13,171 bases of DNA from CAYSBK01 sp964429265 (GTDB taxonomy: Bacteria; Planctomycetota; Phycisphaerae; Sedimentisphaerales; Anaerobacaceae). A program made the translations under genes and the position numbers. The notes beneath the pieces are model-generated. The model had not been told where the DNA came from. It saw only the letters and a list, made by a program, of their open reading frames with translations, and did no database searches. Below, piece by piece: positions 1 to 6,763 of this stretch; position 1 is the first letter of the stretch; every line of letters begins with the position of its first letter. The DNA is taken from contig CAYSBK010000054.1 in the NCBI GenBank assembly GCA_964429265.1, positions 1-13,171 on the forward strand. The letters are read 5' to 3'.

Positions 1-1008
1 CCTGCCCGAGCCAAAGGCCCCGAATCGGCGATAAGCATATTCCTGGTGGCCGTTCTGGGGGCGATAGCGGTCGGTTTGCTGATTAAACAGGCCGATACCG
101 ACATTGCCCGCTTCGGTATGGCCGGCGAAAAGCCCGTCGCTTCGCCTCAAAACAGCACGGCACTTGCCGGCCTTTCGGTCGCGGGCCTCGAACCGGTGGG
201 ACCACCGGCCGTCTACAACGAGGACAATCTTTACGAAAAGATAGACGGCAAAGCACCATTCTACACCGACTGCGGATTTCGCCGGCTGGTGACCCGGCGA
301 TTTGCCGTTGTCGGCACCGATGATTTATCCGTCGAGCTTTACTTATATGATATGGGGCACCTGCGGAACGCTTTTTCGGTTTACAGTCGCCAAAGAAGAC
401 CGCAGGCCAAAAAGCTAAGCGATGTACAATTCGGCTACGAGAGCGGCAACGCGATGTACTTCGTTCACGGTCGGTATTACGTCGAGTTGATAGGCTCGGC
501 CGAATCCGACCGGCTGCGGGCGGCGATGACCTCGCTTGCCCGGGCAGCGAGGAGCGTTCTGCCGGAAAGCCCCGCCCGAATGCCTGAGCTTGAGATGTTC
601 CCGGCCGAAGGTTTCATACCCGAAAGCATAAAACTGTACGTCTCGGAAACCTTCGGCTGCGCGGACCTGCGCAACACCTTTGCCGCCGGCTACCAGGTGG
701 ACGGGCGACGGTTGACGGCTTTTCTGAGCCTGTGTGCCACCCAGCAGGATGCCCGCCGGATGCTGGGAAAGTACCGTGATTTTCTGGTTAGTATGGGCTA
801 TTCCTCCGCAAAGCCTGCCGATGAACGACTCAGGGCAGCCGGCGCGAAAGTCTTTCAGAATTATGGTGTAAATGAAATCATCTTCACCGTAGGCCGGCTT
901 GTGGCGGGCGTTCACGAAGCCGAAGACGAGCTTGCCGGCGAGAAGCTGGCGGCGATGCTGCTCGAGAAACTACTGCATATCAGCGAATCCTCGGAAAACG
1001 ATGGCTGA
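1..1008 (+). CDS. DUF6599-like membrane-anchored protein (5' end outside window)
   Basis: The frame is open from base 1, so the true start lies to the left; a GTG at 46 is an internal possibility but would cut into the membrane segment. The visible N-terminus is a hydrophobic stretch (ISIFLVAVLGAIAVGLLI) preceded by charged residues, fitting a single membrane anchor with the rest outside the cytoplasm. The segment NLYEKIDGKAPFYTDCGF resembles the NL(Y/F)xxINGGAxxYxxYGF signature I associate with DUF6599 proteins of unknown function. The remainder is a soluble alpha/beta region with no catalytic motif I recognise. Its stop overlaps the next start by 8 bp, so it is probably translated with the DUF362 gene. 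Family assignment is from memory of the motif; function is unknown. Confidence 0.75.
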   Translation, partial: PARAKGPESAISIFLVAVLGAIAVGLLIKQADTDIARFGMAGEKPVASPQNSTALAGLSVAGLEPVGPPAVYNEDNLYEKIDGKAPFYTDCGFRRLVTRRFAVVGTDDLSVELYLYDMGHLRNAFSVYSRQRRPQAKKLSDVQFGYESGNAMYFVHGRYYVELIGSAESDRLRAAMTSLARAARSVLPESPARMPELEMFPAEGFIPESIKLYVSETFGCADLRNTFAAGYQVDGRRLTAFLSLCATQQDARRMLGKYRDFLVSMGYSSAKPADERLRAAGAKVFQNYGVNEIIFTVGRLVAGVHEAEDELAGEKLAAMLLEKLLHISESSENDG

Positions 1009-1996
1009 GTGCGACAAAGAAAAGACGCTGCACAGAAGACAGTTCCTGGCCAGGCTCGCCAAGGCCGGCGCCTCCGTCGCCGGGGCCTGTGGTATTGCGG
1101 GGTGGTTGTACGATAGTCGGCCGCCGCCGGCCCAGCCGTCGTTGACTCGCCAGGTGACGGTGCCCCATTTCCCGCCGGCCGTGCCGGGCGGTGCGACTAT
1201 GAGTATCGTCGAAGGCTCGGAGAGGACCAAAACCGCGCCGAAGGCCATCGAGCTGCTCGGCGGGATAGAAAGATTCGTCAAGCCCGGCGAGACCGTCTTT
1301 ATCAAGCCGAATGCGGCGTTCGCATCTCCGGCGGCGCTGGGGGCCACGACAAATCCTGACCTGGTGGCCTGTATCGTGGAACTCTGTTACAACGCCGGCG
1401 CCAAACAGGTCATCGTGGCGGACAACCCGATCAACGACCCGGCAAGCTGTTTCAGCGTAAGCGGCATTGCAAAGGCGGCGAGCCGGGCCGGCGCGAAGGT
1501 GATTCTGCCGCAGCCGCAGATGTTCAAAACCACCACGTTATCCGGCGGCAAACTGATAAAGAACTGGCCGATTTTCTATGGTCCGCTGGCCGAGGCCGAC
1601 AGGCTGATCGGCATAGCCCCGGTCAAGAACCACTACCGCGCCGGCGCATCAATGGCGATGAAGAACTGGTACGGCCTGCTGGGCGGGCGGCGCAACATCT
1701 TTCACCAGGATATCAACACGATAATCGCCGAGCTTGCGCAGATGGTACGACCCAGCCTTGTCATACTCGACGGCACACAGGTTATGGTGACAAACGGCCC
1801 GACGGGCGGCTCGACCTCGGATTTGAAGCGTGCAAACGTAATGATTGCGAGCTGCGACCCGGTTGCCGCCGACGCTTTCGGCTGCTCCCTGCTGGGCCTG
1901 AATGTATCGGATCTGCCGTACCTTCGTAAGGCCGAGCAGGCCGGCGCAGGCGTCGTGGACTACGAATCGCTCAAGCCGCTGACGGCCACGGCATAG
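1001..1996 (+). CDS. DUF362 domain protein with Tat-type signal
   Basis: 331 residues from ATG 1001. The frame is open further upstream (to about 899), but that extension lies inside the preceding gene, and ATG 1001 places a twin-arginine motif (H11-R-R-Q-F-L16) and hydrophobic stretch at the N-terminus, as in exported Fe-S and redox proteins. The body matches DUF362: VFIKPNAA near 99-106, an alpha/beta segment with QVIVADNPIN near 136-145, PVKNHYRAGASMAMKNWYG near 207-225, and a C-terminal CDPVAADAFG near 285-294. DUF362 proteins often occur with or fused to 4Fe-4S ferredoxin domains. Here no ferredoxin cysteine set is present in the protein itself and the Fe-S partner is the next gene, 22 bp downstream. 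Biochemical role is unknown; export is inferred from the Tat motif. Confidence 0.9.
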   Translation: MAECDKEKTLHRRQFLARLAKAGASVAGACGIAGWLYDSRPPPAQPSLTRQVTVPHFPPAVPGGATMSIVEGSERTKTAPKAIELLGGIERFVKPGETVFIKPNAAFASPAALGATTNPDLVACIVELCYNAGAKQVIVADNPINDPASCFSVSGIAKAASRAGAKVILPQPQMFKTTTLSGGKLIKNWPIFYGPLAEADRLIGIAPVKNHYRAGASMAMKNWYGLLGGRRNIFHQDINTIIAELAQMVRPSLVILDGTQVMVTNGPTGGSTSDLKRANVMIASCDPVAADAFGCSLLGLNVSDLPYLRKAEQAGAGVVDYESLKPLTATA

Positions 1997-2018
1997 TGTA
2001 CAGAGTGGAAAGGTGCTG

Positions 2019-3746
2019 ATGAAGATTGTAACGGCCAGAAGAATAAGCCAGGTATTCTTCTTCGCGTTGCTGCTGTGGTTCTGCGTGGTGGCCACGGTCG
2101 GCGAGAAGTTCTGGCAAATCCGCGGCTGGCCGGTCAACTGGTTGCTGCAGCTTGACCCCCTGGTGGCCGTTGGAACGATATTGACCACCGGTGCCCTTTA
2201 CGGACCGTTGCTGTGGGCGCTGGCCACGGTGGTCCTTACCATCTTGCTGGGGCGGTTTTTCTGCGGATGGGTTTGTCCGTTCGGGTCGCTGCATCAGTTC
2301 GTCTCGTGGCTTGCTCACCGCCGCAAGGCAACGGCCGAGAAAATCAAGCTAAACCGTTACCGCAAGGCCCAGAATGTCAAGTACGTGATCCTGGTGGTGT
2401 TTCTCGGTATGGCGGCCTTTCCGTCGCTGGCGGCGACGCTGCAAATCGGCCTGCTGGACCCCATACCGCTGATAACCCGGTCGGTTAACCTGGTGTTGCT
2501 GCCGCTTCTCGACAGGGTCGCGGCGGTAAGTTCCCCGACGAGCCGTTTTTACGAACAGGCGGGACTTCTCTGGACGGTGCTGGCCGCGGCGGTGCTGCTG
2601 AACCTTGTCATACCACGATTCTACTGCCGGTTCATATGCCCCCTGGGGGCGTTGTTCGGCCTGCTGAGTCGATTCGCCATATGGCGGATCGGCAAAAGCG
2701 ACCGGCCGTGCACGGACTGCGGACTGTGTCAGCGGTCCTGCGAGGGGGCGTGCAGCCCCGCCGGGAAAATACGAATCAGCGAATGCGTACTTTGCTTCAA
2801 CTGCCGACAGCAATGCCCCCACGAGGTGATCAGCTACCAGGGCCGCGTCTCGGCAGCCGGAGAAATCACCTCGCCCGACCTGTCGCGGCGTGGTTTTCTG
2901 CTGTCGCTTGCCGGCGGCGCACTGACCGTTCCTGCCGTGCGGTTGAGCAACACCGTCGGTGCCAATTACGATCCGGGGCTCATCCGTCCGCCGGGGGCGC
3001 TGCCGGAAGAGGAGTTCCTCAAGCGATGCATCAAGTGCGGCCAGTGCATCCGAATCTGTCCGACCAACGTGATTCAGCCGGGCGGCATCGACACCGGACT
3101 GGAAAGTCTCTGGACGCCTGTGCTGAACAACCGCGTCGGCACCAGCGGCTGCCAGTTGAACTGCGTGGCGTGCGGGCAGGTCTGTCCGACCGCGGCGATC
3201 AGGCCCATCACGCTGGATGAGAAGCTCGGCAGGGGCAAGTTCGCCGATTCCGGGCCGGTAAGGCTTGGCTCGGCGTTTGTGGACAGGTCCCGGTGCTTGC
3301 CCTGGTCGGCGGGCAAGCCGTGCATTGTTTGCGAGGAAAACTGCCCGCTAAGCCCAAAGGCGATATTCACGCGCGAACACTTCGAGACCATCAGGGACGG
3401 TGTCTTGACAATCAAGGACGTCAGCGGTAAGATAATCACTACCGTTGAAAACAATCTTTCGCCGGGCCGGCTGGCCACGGGTGATTATTACTGCCTTGAT
3501 AAGCAGGGCAGCCGAATCGAAATTACCGCCAACCAGAGTGACACCATTGAGCTGGCTGAGCCGCGAGATTTTTCCGTAGGCGATAAGATTGAGGTTCAGG
3601 TTCGCCTGCAGAGGCCCTACGTTGATATCGAAAAATGCATCGGCTGTGGCGTCTGTGAGCACGAGTGCCCGGTCAGCGGCACCAGGGCAATACGGGTTCG
3701 CCCGGAAGGCGAAACCAGGAACGCCGACAAGAGATTGTGGCTCTGA
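2019..3746 (+). CDS. NapH-like membrane ferredoxin fused to NapG/MauM-like polyferredoxin
   Basis: 575 residues. ATG 2019 is preferred over GTG 2013 because GGAAAGG (2007-2013) sits 5 bases before it. The N-terminal half is polytopic, with hydrophobic segments near 11-28, 46-82, 121-145, 150-170 and 181-199, and carries the NapH-type CGWVCP (C82, C86) and CRFICP (C203, C207) motifs. Two 4Fe-4S motifs follow (C231/234/237/241 and C256/259/262/266). A second twin-arginine motif (S289-R-R-G-F-L) and hydrophobic stretch lead into a C-terminal half with four more ferredoxin-type cysteine groups: C337/340/343/347, C378/382/385/389, C426/435/438/442 and C540/543/546/550. About 90 residues of beta-rich sequence separate the last two. 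By analogy with NapH (quinol side) and NapG (periplasmic carrier) it should move electrons across or along the membrane. Partners are probably the flanking DUF362 and aldo-keto reductase proteins. Confidence 0.9.
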   Translation: MKIVTARRISQVFFFALLLWFCVVATVGEKFWQIRGWPVNWLLQLDPLVAVGTILTTGALYGPLLWALATVVLTILLGRFFCGWVCPFGSLHQFVSWLAHRRKATAEKIKLNRYRKAQNVKYVILVVFLGMAAFPSLAATLQIGLLDPIPLITRSVNLVLLPLLDRVAAVSSPTSRFYEQAGLLWTVLAAAVLLNLVIPRFYCRFICPLGALFGLLSRFAIWRIGKSDRPCTDCGLCQRSCEGACSPAGKIRISECVLCFNCRQQCPHEVISYQGRVSAAGEITSPDLSRRGFLLSLAGGALTVPAVRLSNTVGANYDPGLIRPPGALPEEEFLKRCIKCGQCIRICPTNVIQPGGIDTGLESLWTPVLNNRVGTSGCQLNCVACGQVCPTAAIRPITLDEKLGRGKFADSGPVRLGSAFVDRSRCLPWSAGKPCIVCEENCPLSPKAIFTREHFETIRDGVLTIKDVSGKIITTVENNLSPGRLATGDYYCLDKQGSRIEITANQSDTIELAEPRDFSVGDKIEVQVRLQRPYVDIEKCIGCGVCEHECPVSGTRAIRVRPEGETRNADKRLWL

Positions 3747-3773
3747 GGTACCGTTTTTTTGGGGGTAAGACCA

Positions 3774-5036
3774 ATGGAAAGCGATAGAGGAAGGTTCGAC
3801 AGGAGAGATTTTCTCAAGAAGGCAGGCGCCGCGTCACTGGGGTCGATTATCGCCTCAACTGGGCTGTACGGCGCGCCGGATGAACCGAACCAGCCAAAGA
3901 AAGAGACCGAAGAGCCGCTGCAGATGCCGAAACGCAAGTTCGGCAGGTTGACCGAGCTGGATGAAAACGGCAAGGAAGTGCCGCTTATGGTCCCGATACT
4001 GTCGCTCGGGGCGCTGTTTGACGTGCTGGAGAACCAGGCCGCCCTTCGCGAGGCTCTGCGGTGGGGTGTGACCTACTGGGATACGGCCTATTCGTATGCC
4101 GGGGGCAACAGCGAACTGGGTATCGGCAAGTTCCTTTCGCGCAATCCTCAATTGCGGAAGAAACTTTTCATCGCCAGCAAGGCATCCAACGCCAAGACCG
4201 TGGACGAAGTCGAGCAAAGGCTTCAGGAATCGCTCAAGAGACTCAAGACCGACTACGTGGACCTGTATTACGGCGTTCACATTTTGTCCGACCCTGCCGG
4301 GCTGACCCCGGAGCTAAAGAAATGGGCCGAAAGCGCCAAGAAGCGCAAGTTGATAAGGTATTTCGGGTTCAGCACGCACAAGAATATGGCGCAGTGCCTG
4401 CTGGCCGGTGCCAAGCTCGACTGGATCGACGCAATCCTCGTCAAGTACAGCTTCAGGGAGATGCAGGACCCGCAGATGCAGGCCGGCATCGACACCTGCC
4501 ACAAGGCGGGCATCGCCCTTACCGCTATGAAGACGATTCGGGGCCAGAAGATTAAAACCGCCGAAGACAGGAAGCTGACCGACCACTTCATCAAGAAGGG
4601 CTTCACCGCTGCGCAGGCGAAGATAAAGGTCGTGTTGCAGGACAAGCGCATCAGCTCGGTTGCGGTGGGCCGGGGCAACGTTCGCCAACTGCGGGAGAAC
4701 ATTGCCGCGGCATTGGACAAACGACAATTGACTGCTGCGGATATGGAGGTCTTCAGGCAGGTTGCCGAGCAGACCTGCAGCGAGCACTGTCTCGGCTGCG
4801 GGTATATATGCGAGTCGGCGGTGCCGGATGTACCCTACGTCAGTGATGTGCTGCGTTACCTGATGTACCACGACAACTACGGGGAAAAAGAAACCGCCAG
4901 GCGGCTGTTTGCCCAGCTGCCACCCGATGTCAGAAGCAGGCTGACCAAGGCCGACTACAGCCTTGCCGAGGCCCGGTGCCCCCAGCGTATCCCCATAGCA
5001 AGGCGAATGGCCGAGGCCGCTCGGAAACTGGCATAA
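3774..5036 (+). CDS. Tat-type aldo-keto reductase with C-terminal Fe-S motif
   Basis: 420 residues from ATG 3774, with GGGGGTAAG (3761-3769) as ribosome binding site; an in-frame TTG at 3759 adds only five residues. The N-terminus carries D9-R-R-D-F-L-K and a hydrophobic stretch to about residue 32, a classical Tat signal. The aldo-keto reductase barrel retains the tetrad: D103 and Y108 (or Y106) in WDTAYSYAGG, K136 in IASKAS and H169 in YYGVHI. SSVAVGRGNVRQLREN near 294-309 matches the cofactor phosphate-binding region. The C-terminus has C335, C339, C342 and C346, then a distant C402-P followed by QRIPI, resembling the Fe-S tail of ferredoxin-linked aldo-keto reductases with the second CxxCxxC group lost. 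It lies 27 bp after the Fe-S fusion, probably in the same operon. The substrate is unknown. Confidence 0.9.
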   Translation: MESDRGRFDRRDFLKKAGAASLGSIIASTGLYGAPDEPNQPKKETEEPLQMPKRKFGRLTELDENGKEVPLMVPILSLGALFDVLENQAALREALRWGVTYWDTAYSYAGGNSELGIGKFLSRNPQLRKKLFIASKASNAKTVDEVEQRLQESLKRLKTDYVDLYYGVHILSDPAGLTPELKKWAESAKKRKLIRYFGFSTHKNMAQCLLAGAKLDWIDAILVKYSFREMQDPQMQAGIDTCHKAGIALTAMKTIRGQKIKTAEDRKLTDHFIKKGFTAAQAKIKVVLQDKRISSVAVGRGNVRQLRENIAAALDKRQLTAADMEVFRQVAEQTCSEHCLGCGYICESAVPDVPYVSDVLRYLMYHDNYGEKETARRLFAQLPPDVRSRLTKADYSLAEARCPQRIPIARRMAEAARKLA

Positions 5037-5135
5037 GCCCGCCGGCAGCCATCGCGGCATCGAAAAAATCACGCCCACCTGGCTTCGTAACTCGTTGTAC
5101 GACAAGGGTTTACGTATCGGGGAGGGTCTTTTTGC

Positions 5136-5165
5136 TTGAAAGCTCCGGCCGTATTGGGTTATAAT
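5136..5165 (+). promoter_or_regulatory. Predicted sigma70-type promoter in the convergent gap
   Basis: TTGAAA at 5136-5141 and a perfect TATAAT at 5160-5165 are separated by 18 bp, giving a predicted start near 5172. It lies about 100 bp after the aldo-keto reductase stop and points towards the 31-codon frame at 5211 and then into the antisense side of the flavodoxin gene. No annotated large gene lies downstream on this strand, so the product is the short frame or an RNA. Confidence 0.6.
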
Positions 5166-5210
5166 AGTGTCGTAACTTGAGAAGGATAATTCGAGGGGTA
5201 GAAGAAAGCC

Positions 5211-5306
5211 GTGAAAAATTTTTACTACCAAAAGTGGCTTCCATTTATCCTTAACAAGAAGCGCATACTGCTGCTTGCGATTGCAAGCTACATCGCGCTG
5301 TGCTAA
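5211..5306 (+). CDS. Possible 31-residue hydrophobic small protein or gene remnant
   Basis: A GTG-started frame of 31 codons ending in TAA. The product begins MKNFYYQKWLPFILNKK and ends RILLLAIASYIALC: aromatic and basic first, then a short hydrophobic run ending in a terminal cysteine. A purine-rich stretch (GAGGGG 5193-5198, GAAGAAAG 5201-5208) precedes it and a good promoter lies about 45 bp upstream. The codons are much more AT-rich than those of neighbouring genes. It could be a small membrane protein, a type I toxin-like peptide, or the surviving signal peptide of a lost lipoprotein gene, since the end looks like a degenerate lipobox. I do not recognise a family; coding status is uncertain. 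Confidence 0.35.
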   Translation: MKNFYYQKWLPFILNKKRILLLAIASYIALC

Positions 5307-5357
5307 GCGCCGACTCCCACCTTGTTTTTGCGCCGACGTTGTAAGCCCGACGGTGCT

Positions 5358-5834
5358 TCAGCCGAACAGCTTTTTGGCCAGTTCCGCCACTCTCCGACCG
5401 CGCCTGGCACACTGCTGGCGGACCCTGTCGTCGGGTTTGCCGATAGCCACCGGCCCGTAATGGTCGCCCTGCGGGTCGCCCTGGATAATCATACCGCTGA
5501 TGAGCATCGCCTCGATTATGCCCATCACGGTTGTTTCGTTGCCGCCGCCGATGTTCGCCGAGCTGGAAAAAGCCGCGCCGATCTTGCCGTCGAGCCGCCC
5601 GTGGAAACGGACCGTATCATCGAAGAGCTTCTTGATGTCGGCTGCCATGTGCCCGTAATAGGTGGGTGAGCCGACCACTATTGCGTCGTAGGACAGCAGG
5701 TCGTCGGCTTTGACCTCGCCGACGGCCTTGCAGTCGGCCGACACCCCCGCCTGGTTTATCGCCTCGGCAATCATCTCGGCCATCGCCCTGGTATTGCCGC
5801 TTCTGGAATAGTAAACAACTATCGCCTTTGCCAT
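5358..5834 (-). CDS. Flavodoxin family protein
   Basis: 158 residues, normal for a short-chain flavodoxin. The FMN phosphate-binding loop is visible as YYSRSGNTRAM (residues 8-18). SPTYYGHMAADIKKLFDDT lies near residues 55-73, as in flavodoxin-like and WrbA-like proteins, and SSANIGGGNETT further on completes the flavin site. It is shorter than WrbA (about 200 residues), so a WrbA quinone reductase name is not justified. The start is ATG at 5834 with AAAGGAA a few bases upstream. It is the last gene of the minus-strand run, 53 bp after the M48 protease gene. Its role is probably one- or two-electron transfer by bound FMN; the partner is not evident. Confidence 0.92.
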   Translation of the reverse strand: MAKAIVVYYSRSGNTRAMAEMIAEAINQAGVSADCKAVGEVKADDLLSYDAIVVGSPTYYGHMAADIKKLFDDTVRFHGRLDGKIGAAFSSSANIGGGNETTVMGIIEAMLISGMIIQGDPQGDHYGPVAIGKPDDRVRQQCARRGRRVAELAKKLFG

Positions 5835-5887
5835 TTCCGGTTCCTTTCCATATTGCCCAATAGTTCCACAGCCCGGCAGCTTGATTT

Positions 5888-6718
5888 CTACTGCGCTGCA
5901 GAGTCCTGTTGCGGCTTGTAGTACTGCATCGCCTCGGGCAGTAACTTTTCTATATCGTTTATCCGCCGCCAGTCGGCGGGGTGAGTGCTGAGAAACTCCG
6001 GCGGTGCCGGGCCCTGCTTGGCCGTGGCCATTCGCTGCCAGAAACCCAGCGCAGCCCTTGGGTCGTAACCCGCCATCGCCATGAAAATCAACCCCAGATG
6101 GTCGGCCTCGGATTCCTGGACGCGGCTGTAGCGAAGCAGGAATCCGACCTGCGCGCCGAGGCCGTATGACCGCATAAACAGTTGCTGGGTCGCAGCCGGC
6201 TTGCTCTCAATAGCCTTGGAAAGGGCCATCCCGCCGAACTCCACCAGCAGACCTTGGCTCATCCGCTCGGCCCCGTGGCGGGCGATGACGTGTGCAATCT
6301 CGTGACCCATCACGACCGCCAGCCCTGCCTCGTCCTGGGCTATAGGTAGAAGGCCGGTGTACACCACCACCTTCCCGCCCGGCAGCGCCCAGGCATTGAT
6401 ATTCGGGTCCTCAACCAGGTTGAACTCCCACTGGTAGCCGGCCACGCGGTCGGCCAGGCCGTTCTCACGGCAGTATTGCTCGACGGCCCTGGCTATGCGT
6501 GCACCGACCCGCTTGACCATCGCGGTCTGCTCGGCGTCGGTACTCAACTTGTTCTGCGAAATGAACTGGCCGTACTGCTGGTAGCTCATATCCCGGATAA
6601 GTGAATCCGGAACCAGGTTCAACTGCCGCCTGCCCGTAATCGGAACCGACGCACAACCTGAAAGAACCAGCAACAAAGCCCCCAATACCGCCGCTCGGTT
6701 TCTGCCTGTCGCCTTCAT
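5888..6718 (-). CDS. M48 family metalloprotease lipoprotein
   Basis: 276 residues from ATG 6718, supported by GGGAGA just upstream; the frame is open back to 6763 but that start would bury the signal peptide. The N-terminus is a lipoprotein signal with lipobox LSGC and lipidated C22, so it should be anchored outside the cytoplasmic membrane. The zinc site is complete: H139-E-I-A-H143, with E202 in ESEAD as third ligand, and STHP at 243-246 is the conserved downstream element. This is the architecture of M48C proteases (Oma1, LoiP and BepA types) that act in envelope protein quality control; no TPR region as in BepA is present. It lies 45 bp after mutS and is probably cotranscribed with it, although no functional link is obvious. 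Confidence 0.93.
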   Translation of the reverse strand: MKATGRNRAAVLGALLLVLSGCASVPITGRRQLNLVPDSLIRDMSYQQYGQFISQNKLSTDAEQTAMVKRVGARIARAVEQYCRENGLADRVAGYQWEFNLVEDPNINAWALPGGKVVVYTGLLPIAQDEAGLAVVMGHEIAHVIARHGAERMSQGLLVEFGGMALSKAIESKPAATQQLFMRSYGLGAQVGFLLRYSRVQESEADHLGLIFMAMAGYDPRAALGFWQRMATAKQGPAPPEFLSTHPADWRRINDIEKLLPEAMQYYKPQQDSAAQ

Positions 6719-6763
6719 AAAATCTCCCTTTCGCTTCTCGGCTCTTGACGCGTTGCCGACCAT

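Larger units (their letters stand above)
5037..5357. other. Convergent intergenic region, 321 bp
   Basis: It separates the plus-strand redox operon from the minus-strand flavodoxin gene. It contains the TTGAAA-N18-TATAAT promoter, the 31-codon frame with an internal perfect hairpin (GCTTGC-gatt-GCAAGC, 5273-5288), and an 8-base direct repeat GCGCCGAC at 5308-5315 and 5331-5338. I see no hairpin with a T-tract that would serve as an intrinsic terminator for either converging operon. Confidence 0.7.

Noticed and set aside
899..1000. Longer N-terminus for the DUF362 protein
   Set aside because: It would overlap the preceding gene by over 100 bp and push the twin-arginine motif away from the N-terminus.
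3759..3773. TTG start at 3759 for the aldo-keto reductase
   Set aside because: It lies within the T7G5 run that contributes the ribosome binding site; ATG 3774 has correct spacing.
4314..5231. A 305-codon minus-strand frame opposite the aldo-keto reductase
   Set aside because: The plus-strand product has full family motifs; the opposite frame has none and reads into the intergenic gap.
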